DNA of 35,559 nucleotides from Burkholderiaceae bacterium (GTDB lineage Bacteria; Pseudomonadota; Gammaproteobacteria; Burkholderiales; Burkholderiaceae_C): positions 1 to 35,559 of the forward strand of contig JAQUDN010000011.1 of assembly GCA_028685665.1 (NCBI GenBank), in the 5' to 3' direction. Below, in pieces: positions 15,519 to 25,451 of the stretch. The notes beneath the pieces were generated by a model, which ran no database searches, was not told the origin of the DNA, and saw only the letters and a list, made by a program, of their open reading frames with translations. The stretch's first letter is position 1. Each line of letters starts with the position of its first letter. A program made the position numbers and the translations under genes.

Positions 15519-17012
15519 ATGCTTTTTCGCCCCCTTCCGCGCAGGCCCGCCCGCCGCGGGCCGCTGCACCGGTCCTGCACCTGGGCAGTCTGGCTGGCCC
15601 TGGCGGGCTGCGCCCCGCCGCTGCCCACCCTGGCCCCCAGCGCCTGGCCGGTGCCGGACACCTACGCCGACGCCCCCGCCCAGGCCAGCGCGCCCGCACC
15701 CGACTGGCACGCGCACTTCACCGACCCGGCCCTGCGCGGGCTGCTGGAACAGGCCCTGGAGCACAACCGCGACCTGCGCGCGGCGATGCTGCGCGTCGAG
15801 GAAGCCCGCCTGGCCTATGGCCTGCAGCGCGGCGAGCGCCTGCCCACGGTGGCCGCCAACCTGGCCGCGACGCGGGCGGCCGTACCGGGGGTCCTGAACG
15901 CCACGGGCCGGCGCGTGGTGGGCACGCTGTTCCAGCCCGGGCTGGGCTTTGCCCACTGGGAGATCGACTTCTGGGGCCGCATCGGCAGCCTCAGCGAAGC
16001 CGCCCTGCAGACCACCCTGGCCAGCGAGGCCGCGCAGCGGGCCGTGCGCCTGGGCCTGATCACCCAAGTGGCCCACAGCTACCTGCTGCTGCGCGAAGCC
16101 GACGAGCGCCTGGCGCTGGCGCAGGCCTCGCTGGACAGCCGTGCCGAGTCGCTGCGCATCTTCCGGCGCCGCACCGCCCTGGGGGCCACCTCGCGGCTGG
16201 AACTGACCCAAGTCGAGCTGCTGTGGCAACAGGCCAGCAGCCTGGTCGCGCAGCTGCAGCAGGTGCGCGCCACCCAGCAGCAGGCCCTGGCTGTGCTGGT
16301 GGGCGCCCCCATCGACTGGCCGCCCCGCCAGGCCCCGCAGCAGCCGCTGGACAGCCTGGTGCTGGCCCCCCCTCTGGCAGCGGGCCTGCCCTCGGAATTG
16401 CTGGTGCGGCGGCCCGACATCGTGGCCGCCGAACACGGCCTGCAGGCCGCCCAGGCCCAGATCGCAGCGGCGCGCGCGGCGTTTTTTCCGCGCATCGCAC
16501 TGACGGCCTCGGCCGGCGCGGCCAGCACCGCCCTGGACAACCTGTTCCAGGCCGGCAACCAGGCCTGGAGCTTTGCCCCCACGCTCTCGCTGCCGCTGTG
16601 GGACGGCGGCCAGCGCCAGGCCGGGCTGGACCTGGCCGTGGTGCGGCGCGAACAGGCGGTGGTGCGCTATGAGCAAAGCATCCAGGCGGCGTTCCGCGAT
16701 GTGTCGGATGCCCTGTCGGCCCAGCGCTGGCTGGACGAGCAGGTGCGCCACCTGCGCGCCACCCTGGCCCTGCAGAACGAACGCGCCCGGCTGGCCCGGC
16801 TGCGCTACGAACATGGCGCCACGCGCTACCTCGAAGTGCTCGACGCCGAACGCGACCGCCTGAGCGCCGAGCAGCAGCTGGTGCAAACCCGGCGGGCCCA
16901 GCTCTCGGCCCAGGTCGCGCTCTACGCCGCCCTGGGCGGGGGCGCAGACAATGCCCAGGACCCGGCCCGCCCCGCCCTGGCAGAACCCTCCACAGGAAAC
17001 CCCACCCCATGA
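15519..17012 (+). CDS. Outer-membrane efflux lipoprotein, NodT/OprM (TolC-like) family
   Basis: Outer-membrane channel of tripartite exporters, 497 residues. A signal peptide ends in the lipobox LALAGC, so the mature N-terminus is a lipidated Cys. Two OEP-type repeats follow. The first has [19 protein letters not shown], and [13 protein letters not shown] is the family's FWGR hallmark. The second has [31 protein letters not shown], split here as [12 protein letters not shown] and [12 protein letters not shown], then [10 protein letters not shown]. The ATG at 15519 lies 50 bases after pncC. Its stop overlaps the adaptor gene start (ATGA). It is the first gene of a four-gene exporter operon and probably forms the outer-membrane exit duct for it. 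Confidence 0.92.
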   Translation: MLFRPLPRRPARRGPLHRSCTWAVWLALAGCAPPLPTLAPSAWPVPDTYADAPAQASAPAPDWHAHFTDPALRGLLEQALEHNRDLRAAMLRVEEARLAYGLQRGERLPTVAANLAATRAAVPGVLNATGRRVVGTLFQPGLGFAHWEIDFWGRIGSLSEAALQTTLASEAAQRAVRLGLITQVAHSYLLLREADERLALAQASLDSRAESLRIFRRRTALGATSRLELTQVELLWQQASSLVAQLQQVRATQQQALAVLVGAPIDWPPRQAPQQPLDSLVLAPPLAAGLPSELLVRRPDIVAAEHGLQAAQAQIAAARAAFFPRIALTASAGAASTALDNLFQAGNQAWSFAPTLSLPLWDGGQRQAGLDLAVVRREQAVVRYEQSIQAAFRDVSDALSAQRWLDEQVRHLRATLALQNERARLARLRYEHGATRYLEVLDAERDRLSAEQQLVQTRRAQLSAQVALYAALGGGADNAQDPARPALAEPSTGNPTP

Positions 17013-18079
17013 AACCCCTGATCCAGACCGCCGGGCTGGCCACGGCCGCACTGGTGCTCGCCCTGGGCGCCTACCTGGGCTGGCAGCATTTCCAGCCCGT
17101 GGGGCCGGGGCCTGGTTTCATCCAGGGCAACGGGCGCATCGAGGCGGTGGACATCGACATCGCCACCAAGGTGGCCGGCCGGCTGGACCAGCTGCTGGTC
17201 TCCGAAGGCGAATTCGTGCAGGCCGGCCAGACCCTGGCACGGATGCAGGTGCAAAGCCTGCAGGCACAGCGCGCCGAAGCCCTGGCACGGCTGCAGCAGG
17301 CCCAGCAGGCCGTCAGCGGCGCCCAGGCCCAGGTGCTCTTGCGCGAAAGCGACCAGCAGGCAGTGCAGGCCTTGGTGGCCCAGCGCGAAAGCGAGCTGGA
17401 CGCGGGGCAGCGGCGCCTGGCGCGCTCGGAAATCCTGGCACAGGAGGGCGCGTCTTCGGGGCAGGAGCTCGACGACGACCGCGCCCATGTGCGCAGCCAG
17501 CAGGCCGCGCTGGCCGCCAGCCGCGCCCAGGTGCGCGCGGCCCAGGCCGCCGTGGGGGCGGCGCGCAGCCAGGTGACCGGCGCCGAATCGAGCGTCAAGG
17601 CCGCCGAGGCCACCCTGGCCCGGGCCGAGGTCGAGCTGGCCGACAGCGAGCTCAAGGCCCCGCGCGCGGGACGGGTGCAGTTCCTGGTGGCCCGGGCCGG
17701 CGAGGTGCTCGGCGGGGGCGGCAAGGTGCTGAACCTGGTGGACCTGTCGGACGTGTATATGACCTTCTTTCTGCCCGAAACCGTGGCCGGCCGGGTGGCG
17801 CTGGGCAGCGAGGTGCGCATCGTGCTCGACGCGGCGCCGCAGTTCGTGATTCCCGCCCAGGTGTCCTTCGTGGCCAGCACGGCGCAGTTCACGCCCAAGA
17901 CGGTGGAAACCGCCAGCGAGCGCCAGAAGCTGATGTTCCGCGTCCGGGCCCAGATCGACCGCGCGCTGCTGCAACAGCACCTGGCGCAGGTCAAGACCGG
18001 CCTGCCCGGCGTGGCCTGGCTGCGGCTGGACCCGCAAGCCCCCTGGCCCGCCCACCTGGCGGTGCGGACCACGCCGTGA
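17009..18079 (+). CDS. HlyD-family membrane fusion protein, YhiI-like
   Basis: Periplasmic adaptor joining an inner-membrane ABC transporter to an outer-membrane channel, 356 residues. One N-terminal membrane helix (about residues 8-24) is followed by the lipoyl-type strand [20 protein letters not shown], then a long Ala/Gln/Arg-rich coiled-coil hairpin (about 70-190), then the second lipoyl half with [20 protein letters not shown] and a beta-barrel segment with [10 protein letters not shown]. The start overlaps the outer-membrane factor stop (ATGA) and its stop overlaps the RbbA start (GTGA), so expression is tightly coupled. Order and partners match enteric yhiI-rbbA-yhhJ. Confidence 0.9.
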   Translation: MKPLIQTAGLATAALVLALGAYLGWQHFQPVGPGPGFIQGNGRIEAVDIDIATKVAGRLDQLLVSEGEFVQAGQTLARMQVQSLQAQRAEALARLQQAQQAVSGAQAQVLLRESDQQAVQALVAQRESELDAGQRRLARSEILAQEGASSGQELDDDRAHVRSQQAALAASRAQVRAAQAAVGAARSQVTGAESSVKAAEATLARAEVELADSELKAPRAGRVQFLVARAGEVLGGGGKVLNLVDLSDVYMTFFLPETVAGRVALGSEVRIVLDAAPQFVIPAQVSFVASTAQFTPKTVETASERQKLMFRVRAQIDRALLQQHLAQVKTGLPGVAWLRLDPQAPWPAHLAVRTTP

Positions 18080-20853
18080 CCCCGGCGCCCGCCGCCCTGC
18101 CTGGCGCCGCGCCCGTGGCGCGCCTGCAGGGCGTGGGGCTGCGCTACGGCCGGACCGTGGCGCTGGACGACATCAGCCTGGACATTCCCGCCGGGGTCAT
18201 GGTGGGCCTGATCGGCCCCGACGGGGTGGGCAAATCCAGCCTGCTGTCGCTGGTGGCCGGCGCCCGGGCCCTGCAGCAAGGCCAGCTGGAGGTGCTGGGC
18301 GGCTCGATGGCGCGGCGCCGGCACCGGCAGGCCGTGTGCCCACGCATCGCCTACATGCCCCAGGGCCTGGGCAAGAACCTCTACCCCACGCTGTCGGTCG
18401 AGGAAAACCTGCAGTTCTTTGCCCGGCTGTTCGGACACGGCACCGCCGAGCGCCGCCACCGCATCGACGCCCTGACCGAGGCCACCGGCCTGCGGCCTTT
18501 CCTGGACCGGCCCGCAGGCCAGCTCTCGGGCGGCATGAAACAAAAACTCGGCCTGTGCTGCGCCCTGATCCACGACCCGGACCTGCTGATCCTGGACGAG
18601 CCCACCACGGGCGTCGATCCGCTGGCGCGCGCCCAGTTCTGGGAGCTGATCGGCCGCATCCGCCAACAGCACCCCGGCATGAGCGTGCTGGTGGCCACCG
18701 CCTACATGGACGAAGCCGAGCGCTTCGACCAGCTGATTGCCCTGGACGGCGGCCGGATTCTGGCCAGCGGCACGCCCGCCGCCTTGCGCGAACGCACGGG
18801 CTGCCACTCGCTCGAAGCCGCCTTCATCGCCCTGCTGCCCGCAGAAAAACGGCAGGGCCATCGGCCGGTGGAGATGCCGCCGCTGGAACACCCCGGGGCC
18901 CCCGAGATGGCGATTGAGGCCCACGGGCTGACCATGCGCTTTGGCGATTTCGTGGCGGTGGACCGCGTGAGCTTCACCATCCAGCGCGGCGAGATCTTCG
19001 GCTTTCTGGGCTCGAACGGCTGCGGCAAGTCCACCACCATGAAGATGTTGACCGGCCTGCTGCCGGCCAGCGCCGGGCAGGCGCAGCTGCTGGGCCACCG
19101 GGTGGACCCGCACGACATGCGCACCCGCCACCGGGTGGGCTATATGTCGCAGGGCTTTTCGCTCTATGGCGAGCTCAGCGTGGCGCAAAACCTGGTGCTG
19201 CACGCCCGCCTGTTCCAGGTGCCCGAGGCCGAGGTCGGGGCCCGCGTGGCCGAAATGGTGGCGCGCTTCGGGCTGCACGACGTGCAGCAAGCCCTGCCAG
19301 ACACCCTGCCCCTGGGCATGCGCCAGCGCCTGTCGCTGGCCGTGGCCATGGTGCACAAGCCCGAGCTGCTGATCCTGGACGAACCCACCTCGGGCGTGGA
19401 CCCGATGGCCCGCGACCATTTCTGGCGCCTGATGATCGAACTGGCGCGCAAGGACCGGGTCACGATCTTCATCTCGACCCATTTCATGAACGAGGCCGAG
19501 CGCTGCGACCGCATTTCGCTGATGCACGCAGGGCGGGTGCTGGCCAGCGACACGCCCGCCGCCATCGTGGCCCAGCGCGGTGCCGCCACGCTGGAGGCCG
19601 CGTTCATCGACCTGCTGCAAGAAGCCAGCGCAGACCCGTCCGCCCGGGCCGGCGGGGCCAGCGCCCCCGCAGAGCCCCCGGCAGCACCGCCCGCGCGCAC
19701 CCTCGACATGCGCCGGCGCGCACGGCTGCGGCGCAGCCTGGGGCGCATCTACAGCTACCAATGGCGGGAAACGCTGGAGCTGCGGCGCGACCCGGTGCGC
19801 GGCGCCCTGGCGCTGCTGGGCTCCTTGCTGCTGATGGTCGTGATGGGCTACGGCATCAGCATGGATGTCGAGAACCTGCGCTATGCCGTGCTGGACCGCG
19901 ACCAGACCGCCCTGAGCCACCACTACACGCAGAACCTGGCGGGCTCGCGCTACTTCAGCGAGCGCCCCCCGCTGGCCGACCACGCCGAACTCGACCGACG
20001 CATGCGCACGGGCGAGCTGTCGCTGGCCCTCGAAATCCCGTCCGGCTTTGCGCGCGAGGTGGCCCGGGGCCACCCGGTGGAGATCGGGGCCTGGGTGGAC
20101 GGCGCCATGCCGCAGCGGGCCGAAACCGTGCGGGGCTATGTGCAGGGCATGCACCAGCAATGGCTGGCCGATCGGGTGCGCGAACGCACCGGCATGGCCC
20201 CCACCGGGGTGGCGACGGTCGAAACCCGCTTTCGCTACAACCCCGATGTCAAAAGCCTGCCGGCCATGGTGCCGGCCGTGATCCCGCTGCTGCTCCTGAT
20301 GCTGCCGGCCATGCTGACCGCGCTGGCCGTGGTCCGGGAAAAAGAACTCGGCTCGATCATCAACCTGTACGTCACGCCCACCACGCGCACCGAATTCCTG
20401 CTGGGCAAGCAACTGCCTTACATCGCCCTGGCCATGGTCAACTTCGGCCTGATGGTGCTGGCCGCCGTGACGGTGTTCGGCGTGCCCCTGACGGGCAGCC
20501 TGGCCACGCTGACCCTGGGCGCGCTGCTGTTCAGCCTGTGCTCGACCGGCATGGGGCTGCTCTCGTCCACGGTGACCAAAAGCCAGATCGCTGCGATGTT
20601 TTTCACGATGATCGGCACCCTGCTGCCCGCCGTGCAGTTTGCCGGCCTGATCCACCCGGTGTCCTCGCTGGAGGGCGTGGGCCGCGTGGTCGGCGCGCTG
20701 TACCCGGCCTCGCACATGTTCACCATCAGCCGGGGGGTGTTCAGCAAGGCGCTGCATTTCACCGACCTGCACGCCGCGTTCTGGCCGCTGCTGGCGGCCG
20801 CGCCGGTGATTTTTCTGGCCGCACTGGCCCTGCTGAAAAAGCAGGCCTCCTGA
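18076..20853 (+). CDS. rbbA: RbbA: dual ATP-binding ABC transporter with C-terminal permease
   Basis: 925-residue fusion of two ABC ATPase domains and one ABC-2 permease. ABC1 has Walker [10 protein letters not shown] (47-55), signature LSGGMKQ, and Walker [14 protein letters not shown]2 has Walker [10 protein letters not shown] (312-320) and Walker [11 protein letters not shown], with a degenerate signature LPLGMRQ. The C-terminal part (about residue 560 on) has one N-terminal helix, a large extracytoplasmic loop and then five or so helices. The block [17 protein letters not shown] and the rest match E. coli RbbA (YhiH), once described as a ribosome-bound ATPase. The GTG at 18076 is chosen because it overlaps the adaptor stop. 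Its operon with an adaptor, an outer-membrane factor and a second permease argues for an exporter. Confidence 0.93.
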   Translation: MTPAPAALPGAAPVARLQGVGLRYGRTVALDDISLDIPAGVMVGLIGPDGVGKSSLLSLVAGARALQQGQLEVLGGSMARRRHRQAVCPRIAYMPQGLGKNLYPTLSVEENLQFFARLFGHGTAERRHRIDALTEATGLRPFLDRPAGQLSGGMKQKLGLCCALIHDPDLLILDEPTTGVDPLARAQFWELIGRIRQQHPGMSVLVATAYMDEAERFDQLIALDGGRILASGTPAALRERTGCHSLEAAFIALLPAEKRQGHRPVEMPPLEHPGAPEMAIEAHGLTMRFGDFVAVDRVSFTIQRGEIFGFLGSNGCGKSTTMKMLTGLLPASAGQAQLLGHRVDPHDMRTRHRVGYMSQGFSLYGELSVAQNLVLHARLFQVPEAEVGARVAEMVARFGLHDVQQALPDTLPLGMRQRLSLAVAMVHKPELLILDEPTSGVDPMARDHFWRLMIELARKDRVTIFISTHFMNEAERCDRISLMHAGRVLASDTPAAIVAQRGAATLEAAFIDLLQEASADPSARAGGASAPAEPPAAPPARTLDMRRRARLRRSLGRIYSYQWRETLELRRDPVRGALALLGSLLLMVVMGYGISMDVENLRYAVLDRDQTALSHHYTQNLAGSRYFSERPPLADHAELDRRMRTGELSLALEIPSGFAREVARGHPVEIGAWVDGAMPQRAETVRGYVQGMHQQWLADRVRERTGMAPTGVATVETRFRYNPDVKSLPAMVPAVIPLLLLMLPAMLTALAVVREKELGSIINLYVTPTTRTEFLLGKQLPYIALAMVNFGLMVLAAVTVFGVPLTGSLATLTLGALLFSLCSTGMGLLSSTVTKSQIAAMFFTMIGTLLPAVQFAGLIHPVSSLEGVGRVVGALYPASHMFTISRGVFSKALHFTDLHAAFWPLLAAAPVIFLAALALLKKQAS

Positions 20854-20854
20854 G

Positions 20855-22027
20855 ATGGCGCCGGTCCCGCCCCGCCCCGCCGACAGCGCAGCCACCGTCT
20901 GGCGCCGCCACCTGGCCCATATCTACCGCCTGGGCGTCAAGGAGCTGTGGAGCCTGTGGCGCGACCCGATGATGCTGGTGCTCATCGTCTACACCTTCAC
21001 GGTGGCGATCTATGTGGCGGGCACCGCCATGCCGGAAACCCTGAACCGGGCCGCCATCGCCCTCGTGGACGAAGACGACTCCACGCTGTCGCAGCGCATC
21101 GCGGCGGCGTTTTACCCGCCGCAATTCACCCCGCCCGCCCGCATCGCCCAGGCCGAGGTCGACCCGGCACTGGACGCGGGCCGCTACACCTTCGTGCTGA
21201 CCCTGCCGCCGCATTTCCAGCGCGATGTGCTCGCCGGCGCCGCCCCGCAGGTGCAGCTCAACGTGGACGCCACGCGCATGAGCCAGGCCTTTGCCGGCAG
21301 CGGCGCCATCCAGCAGATCGTGCTGGGCGAGGTCACGGAATTCGTGCAGCGCTACCGGGGCAGCGCGGCACCGCCCGTGGAGCTGGTGGTGCGCGCCCGC
21401 TTCAACCCGGCCCTGCAGCCGGCCTGGTTCGGCTCGCTGATGGAAGTCGTGAACAACATCACCATGCTGTCGATCATCCTCACCGGCGCGGCCCTGATCC
21501 GCGAGCGCGAGCATGGCACCGTCGAGCACCTGCTGGTGATGCCGGTCACGCCCACCGAAATCATGCTGGCCAAGGTCTGGGCCATGGCCCTGGTGGTGCT
21601 GGGGGCCGCGACGGTGTCGCTGACCGGGGTGATCCAGGGGGTGCTGCGCGTGCCCATCGAGGGCTCGATCGGGCTGTTTCTGTGCGGCGCGGCCCTGCAC
21701 CTGTTCGCCACCACCTCGATGGGGATTTTCATGGCGACGCTGGCGCGCAGCATGCCCCAGTTCGGCCTGCTGCTGATGCTGACCATCATGCCGCTGCAAT
21801 TGCTCTCGGGCGGTGTGACCCCGCGCGAAAGCATGCCCCCCTGGATTCAGGCGCTCATGTCGCTGGCCCCCACCACCCATTTCACCGAGCTGAGCCAGGC
21901 CATCCTGTACCGGGGCGCAGGCCTGGCGGTGGTGTGGCCCTCGTTTGCCGCCCTGCTGCTGATCGGGGCGGCACTGTTCGCGCTGTCGCTGGCGCGCTTT
22001 CGCAAAACCCTGGGGCATATGGCCTGA
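20855..22027 (+). CDS. yhhJ: ABC-2 type permease, YhhJ-like
   Basis: 390-residue transporter permease. One helix near residues 35-53 (MMLVLIVYTFTVAIYV) is followed by a ~140-residue extracytoplasmic domain, then five helices, including NNITMLSIILTGAALIRE, MALVVLGAATVSLTG, LFLCGAALHLFATTSMGIF and LLLMLTIMPLQLLSGG. The conserved REREHGTVEHLLVMPVTPTEIMLAK motif of this family lies in the cytoplasmic coupling loop (quoted as EREHGTVEHLL and PVTPTEIMLAK). It starts one base after the RbbA stop, so the two permeases probably pair in one complex. Substrate unknown. Confidence 0.9.
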   Translation: MAPVPPRPADSAATVWRRHLAHIYRLGVKELWSLWRDPMMLVLIVYTFTVAIYVAGTAMPETLNRAAIALVDEDDSTLSQRIAAAFYPPQFTPPARIAQAEVDPALDAGRYTFVLTLPPHFQRDVLAGAAPQVQLNVDATRMSQAFAGSGAIQQIVLGEVTEFVQRYRGSAAPPVELVVRARFNPALQPAWFGSLMEVVNNITMLSIILTGAALIREREHGTVEHLLVMPVTPTEIMLAKVWAMALVVLGAATVSLTGVIQGVLRVPIEGSIGLFLCGAALHLFATTSMGIFMATLARSMPQFGLLLMLTIMPLQLLSGGVTPRESMPPWIQALMSLAPTTHFTELSQAILYRGAGLAVVWPSFAALLLIGAALFALSLARFRKTLGHMA

Positions 22028-22118
22028 ACCGCCCTTCCGCGGAAACATGGCACCGCGATGACAGCCCCTGCGGGGACGGCGGTTTGTACCCAAAATGCTG
22101 CACCGCACCATTTTTTGC

Positions 22119-22146
22119 TTGCAAAACCCCGAAAGCCCCCTAAGAT
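22119..22146 (+). promoter_or_regulatory. Candidate sigma-70 promoter of the phasin gene
   Basis: TTGCAA (22119-22124) as -35 and TAAGAT (22141-22146) as -10 are separated by 16 bases. Each matches 4 of 6 consensus positions. Transcription would start about 70 bases before the phasin ATG. Found by eye only. Confidence 0.4.
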
Positions 22147-22223
22147 AGGCTCATGCTGCACTGCAACATCTGCCCAAAAGAGGGGCTTGTAGGCAGTTTT
22201 TGTTCAACCTACGGAGCTTTTCC

Positions 22224-22754
22224 ATGATCAATTTCAACGCAGACCAATTCAACAACGCCAGCCAAAACGCCGCCGCCGAGCTGAGCGCCCTGGCCCAGAC
22301 CGCCTTTGCCGGTTTCGAAAAGCTGACCGAATTCAACCTGGCCACCACCAAGGCCGCGCTGACCCAGACCCTGGACTCGCTCCAGGCCGTGGCCCAGGCC
22401 AAGACCCCCCAAGACGTGCTGGCCGTTCAATCGAGCCTGGTCAAGCCTTTGGCAGAAAAGGCCGCCGCCTACAGCCGCAATGTGTACGCCATCGCTTCGG
22501 AAACCAGCAGCGAACTGAGCAAGGCCTCGGAAGGCAAGCTGGCCGAACTGCAAAAGACCGTGGGTTCGGCCTTTGAATCGCTGGCCAAGAACGCCACTGC
22601 CGGCAGCGAAACCTGGGTGGCCGCCTTCAAGAACGCCGCCACCACCGGCCAGCAAGTGATGGACTCGGCCCAAGCCGCCGCCAAGCAAGCCCTGGCCCAG
22701 GCCGAAGCCAATGTGTCCGACGTGGTCGCCAAGGCCACCGCCGCCACCAAGTAA
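22224..22754 (+). CDS. phaP: Polyhydroxyalkanoate granule-associated phasin
   Basis: 176-residue helical protein that coats PHA storage granules. It matches the Phasin_2 type: the N-terminus has FNNASQNAAAELSALAQTAF and then GFEKLTEFNLATTKA; the middle has the characteristic PQDVLAVQSSLVKPLAEKA and YSRNVYAIASETSSEL. The C-terminal half is an Ala/Lys-rich amphipathic helix region with no cysteines and no membrane segment. The ATG at 22224 has a GGAG 7 bases upstream. It stands alone: the exporter operon ends about 200 bases earlier and the convergent SulP gene follows. The codons look biased toward highly expressed genes, fitting an abundant granule protein. Confidence 0.93.
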   Translation: MINFNADQFNNASQNAAAELSALAQTAFAGFEKLTEFNLATTKAALTQTLDSLQAVAQAKTPQDVLAVQSSLVKPLAEKAAAYSRNVYAIASETSSELSKASEGKLAELQKTVGSAFESLAKNATAGSETWVAAFKNAATTGQQVMDSAQAAAKQALAQAEANVSDVVAKATAATK

Positions 22755-22757
22755 GAC

Positions 22758-22794
22758 GGCCCCGGGCATCGCTCCCTTTTCACAGGGGGCCTTT
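22758..22794 (+). terminator. Possible phasin terminator hairpin
   Basis: GGCCCC (22758-22763) pairs with GGGGCC (22786-22791), followed by TTT; the 22-base loop contains a further GGG/CCC pairing. Long loop and short T-run make it weak. Confidence 0.35.
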
Positions 22795-22838
22795 GCCCAG
22801 CCTGCGGAGCAGCCTTTCAGGCCCGCCCCGCTCCCTCC

Positions 22839-22857
22839 CCCGGGCTTCAGCCCCGGG
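22839..22857. terminator. GC hairpin at the 3' end of the SulP gene
   Basis: A CCCGGGC arm (22839-22845) pairs with GCCCCGGG (22850-22857) with a single C bulge and loop TTCA. It overlaps the SulP stop codon and lies in the convergent gap after phaP. No T-tract. Confidence 0.35.
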
Positions 22858-24322
22858 CGGAGTTCCCCAGACGGTCGATCAGCACCGCACTGGCGGCACT
22901 GAGCCCCACCACCTCGACGGCACACCCATGGTGGCGCAAGCGCGCCACCACCTTGTCCAGCGCCGCAACCGCCGTGATGTCCCAGAAATGCGCTTGCGAC
23001 ACGTCGATGCGCACGGGCCGCTGCACCACCTCCCGCACGTCAAACGCCTCGATGAACGCATCGGCCGAGGCAAAAAACACCTGGCCCGTGACCCGCCAGA
23101 TCCGGGTGCCACTGGCGGGATCGTCTTCGGAGCGCACCGAAAGCATGCGCGACACCTTCATGGCAAACAGCACGCCGCTGAGCAAGACCCCCACGATCAC
23201 GCCCGCCGCGAGGTTGTGCGTGGCGATCGTCACCCCCACCGTGCTCAGCATCACGGCGCTGGAGCTGCGCGGATGCACGACCAGCGCCCGCACCGAGGCC
23301 CAGTCGAACGTGGAAGCCGACACCATGACCATGATGGCCACCAGCGCCACCACGGGCACCTGCGAGACCCAGGGCTTGAGCAGCACCATCAACACCAGCA
23401 AAAACACGCCGGCAAACAAGGTGGACAGGCGCCCACGCCCGCCGTATTTCACATTGCCCACCGCCTGACCGATCATTCCGCAGCCGGCGATGCCGCCGAA
23501 CAGGCTGGCGGCCACATTGGCCAGGCCCAGGCCGGTGCATTCGCGGTTCTTGTCGCTGGGGGTGTCGGTCATCTCATCGACCACCGTGGCCGTCAGCACG
23601 GACTCCAGCAGGCCCACCATGGCGATGGCCAGCGCCGGCAGGGCAATCGTGCACAGCGTCTCCCAGGCCCAAGGCACCTCGGGCAAGGCCCACGCGGGCA
23701 AAGCCTCGGGCAGGCGCCCCAGGTCGGCCACCGTGGCCAGGGGCAAGCCCAGCGCCGACCCCAGCCCGCTGAGCACCAGCACACAGACCAGCGGCGGCGG
23801 AATGACCGTGAAGGCACGGCCCAGCCAGGGCAGGCCGTAAATCAGCGCCAGGCCCAGTGCCAGCATGGCCCAGGTCGCGCCGTTGGCACCCACCAGGTGC
23901 GGCAGTTGGGCCGCAAAGATCAGCACCGCCAGGGCATTCACAAAACCCGTGCGCACCGAACTCGACACAAAACGCACCAGCACCCCCAGCCGCAGCAGGC
24001 CAAACAGCATCTGCACCAGCCCCGCCAGCAGCCCGGCGGCCAGCAGATAGGCCAACCCGTGCGAGGCCATGAGCGGCGCCGCCACCAGGGCCACCGAACC
24101 CGCTGCTGCCGACACCATGGCCGGGCGTCCCCCGGCGAAGGCAATCACCAGGCTGATGACAAACGAGGCAAACAGGCCCACCGACGGGTCCACGCCCGCC
24201 ACGAAGGCAAAGGCGATCACCTCGGGAATCAGGGCAAACGTGGCCACGGCACCGGCCAGCAGCTCACGCGGGATGCTCGGCGCCCATTCGGCGCGCAGGC
24301 GCTGCAAAAAAACAGGGTTCAT
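22847..24322 (-). CDS. SulP-family anion permease with C-terminal STAS domain
   Basis: 491-residue inner-membrane transporter of the SulP (SLC26) family, for sulfate, bicarbonate or related anions. The N-terminal ~380 residues have the family pattern: LLAGAVATFALIPEVIAFA, then ASFVISLVIAFAGGRPAMVSAAAG (short of full) in the second helix pair, and later GLGLANVAASLFGGIAGCGMIGQ (quoted as GLANVAASLFGG and GCGMIGQ). The C-terminal ~100 residues form a STAS domain with VRIDVSQAHFWDITAVAALD. The length is on the short side for the family. The ATG at 24322 has AAGGTGG three bases upstream, an unusually good ribosome site. Substrate cannot be told from sequence; a repeat copy lies about 80 bases upstream. 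Confidence 0.9.
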   Translation of the reverse strand: MNPVFLQRLRAEWAPSIPRELLAGAVATFALIPEVIAFAFVAGVDPSVGLFASFVISLVIAFAGGRPAMVSAAAGSVALVAAPLMASHGLAYLLAAGLLAGLVQMLFGLLRLGVLVRFVSSSVRTGFVNALAVLIFAAQLPHLVGANGATWAMLALGLALIYGLPWLGRAFTVIPPPLVCVLVLSGLGSALGLPLATVADLGRLPEALPAWALPEVPWAWETLCTIALPALAIAMVGLLESVLTATVVDEMTDTPSDKNRECTGLGLANVAASLFGGIAGCGMIGQAVGNVKYGGRGRLSTLFAGVFLLVLMVLLKPWVSQVPVVALVAIMVMVSASTFDWASVRALVVHPRSSSAVMLSTVGVTIATHNLAAGVIVGVLLSGVLFAMKVSRMLSVRSEDDPASGTRIWRVTGQVFFASADAFIEAFDVREVVQRPVRIDVSQAHFWDITAVAALDKVVARLRHHGCAVEVVGLSAASAVLIDRLGNSARG

Positions 24323-24398
24323 TCCCACCTTCCCGGCCCCCGGAGCACCCACCGCCCGAACCACCCGGTCGACCGGCCTGGAGCAGGCAGGCAAACTA

Positions 24399-24460
24399 CA
24401 GGCCAAAAACGGCCCTGGGGCTTATGGAGATTGCACTGATTGCTATTAAAAAAGAAGTCT
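24399..24460 (-). repeat. Dispersed repeat copy 3, intergenic upstream of the SulP gene
   Basis: On the minus strand the box TTAATAGCAATCAGTGC (24449-24433) matches the thiL copy at 12 of 17 positions. It is followed, again after exactly 9 bases, by AAGCCCCAGGGCC (24423-24411) and then GTTTTTGGCCTG. It is the only intergenic copy in the window. Confidence 0.65.
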
Positions 24461-24536
24461 TTTGCGCCCGCAGAGGGACACCCGGGCACCGGCGGGGCGC
24501 CCCAGGCCGCCCCGGCAACGCCTTGACGGCCTCAGC

Positions 24537-25367
24537 TCAGGCGCCGTGGCATTTCTTGAACTTTTTGCCGCTGCCGCACCAGCAAGGGTCGTTGCGGCCG
24601 GGCTCGGCTTCCTTGCGCACGGTTTCGACGCGGGGGCCCAGGCTCTTCCAGAGCTGGCGCAGGTCGTACACCGCCCAGATCGCTTCGCCAAAGGTTTCGA
24701 CGCGCGCCTGGCTGGTGCTGGGCGGGCCGTCCTCGCGGTACACGCAAACTTCGGGCTTGCCGGTGTCGTCCTCGGTCAGGGCGACGATGCTGTCGAGGGC
24801 GTCGTCGAGCCAGCGGGCGGCTTCCTTGTCGCGGGGCGGCGCCCAATCGTCCGGCCAGTTTTCCACGGCAAACATGAAGCCGATGGCCCAGACCTGGCCA
24901 AACGACGGAATCTCCTGGCCCGCCACTTCGGCCTGCTGCTCTTCGGACAGGCAGGCCACGGCACCGCGCATGTCCATGGCTTCGGGGGCAAACGCCTGGT
25001 CTTGGTCGAGCGACTTCACGTCAGCATCGAGCTGCTGGGCCACTTCGTCCCAGCGGCGCTGCCACAGGGCCAGAAAACGCGCTTGCTGTGCGGCATCGGC
25101 AAAAGCGGGCAACAAAGGCAGGGCCTCGCCCTCAGCCAGATCGAGCACCGTGCCATCGCCCAGCAGCATGGGCAGGTATTCGGCCGGGGGAATCGGCCGG
25201 CGGCTGCAGACCAGCGCGGTCAGGAAACCATCGCAGAACTCCCACTGCGGGATTTCCTCTTCGCGCGTGCGCAGATCGTCCAGCAGGTTGTCGAGCTCTT
25301 CCAGGTCATCGGTGCTCAGGGCCGTAAGCAGCTCTTCAGGCGTGGCGGCGGTATCGGGTGTGTTCAT
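24537..25367 (-). CDS. UPF0149/YecA-family protein with C-terminal SEC-C zinc motif
   Basis: 276 residues. The N-terminal ~220 residues are acidic and resemble the YecA/UPF0149 family (EFCDGFLTALVCSRRPIPPAEYLPMLLGDG, seen as EFCDGFLTAL and PPAEYLPMLLG; later FMFAVENWPDDW). The C-terminus is a SEC-C motif CWCGSGKKFKKCHG, the Cys-x-Cys-8x-Cys-His zinc site found in SecA and in YecA-like proteins. Such proteins are thought to aid ribosome or SecA-linked processes, but the role is not established. The ATG at 25367 was preferred over a TTG 27 bases upstream. Its neighbour on the 5' side is the PIN-domain gene, 84 bases away. Confidence 0.85.
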   Translation of the reverse strand: MNTPDTAATPEELLTALSTDDLEELDNLLDDLRTREEEIPQWEFCDGFLTALVCSRRPIPPAEYLPMLLGDGTVLDLAEGEALPLLPAFADAAQQARFLALWQRRWDEVAQQLDADVKSLDQDQAFAPEAMDMRGAVACLSEEQQAEVAGQEIPSFGQVWAIGFMFAVENWPDDWAPPRDKEAARWLDDALDSIVALTEDDTGKPEVCVYREDGPPSTSQARVETFGEAIWAVYDLRQLWKSLGPRVETVRKEAEPGRNDPCWCGSGKKFKKCHGA

Positions 25368-25451
25368 GGGACAGGCGTCGTCAGGAGTGGGCAAAGCACG
25401 CCCCCGGGTCCGGGAGCGGCGCAGGAAAGGCGCAAAGTGTAGCGGGGGCGG

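Noticed and set aside
16951-18075. Possible N-terminal extension of RbbA through the adaptor gene in another frame.
   Set aside because: The extension is low-complexity shadow sequence; the adaptor frame there is a clear HlyD protein and GTG 18076 overlaps its stop.
17071-20895. Long minus-strand open frame opposite the adaptor and rbbA genes.
   Set aside because: Shadow of two well-supported coding regions; no recognisable motifs.
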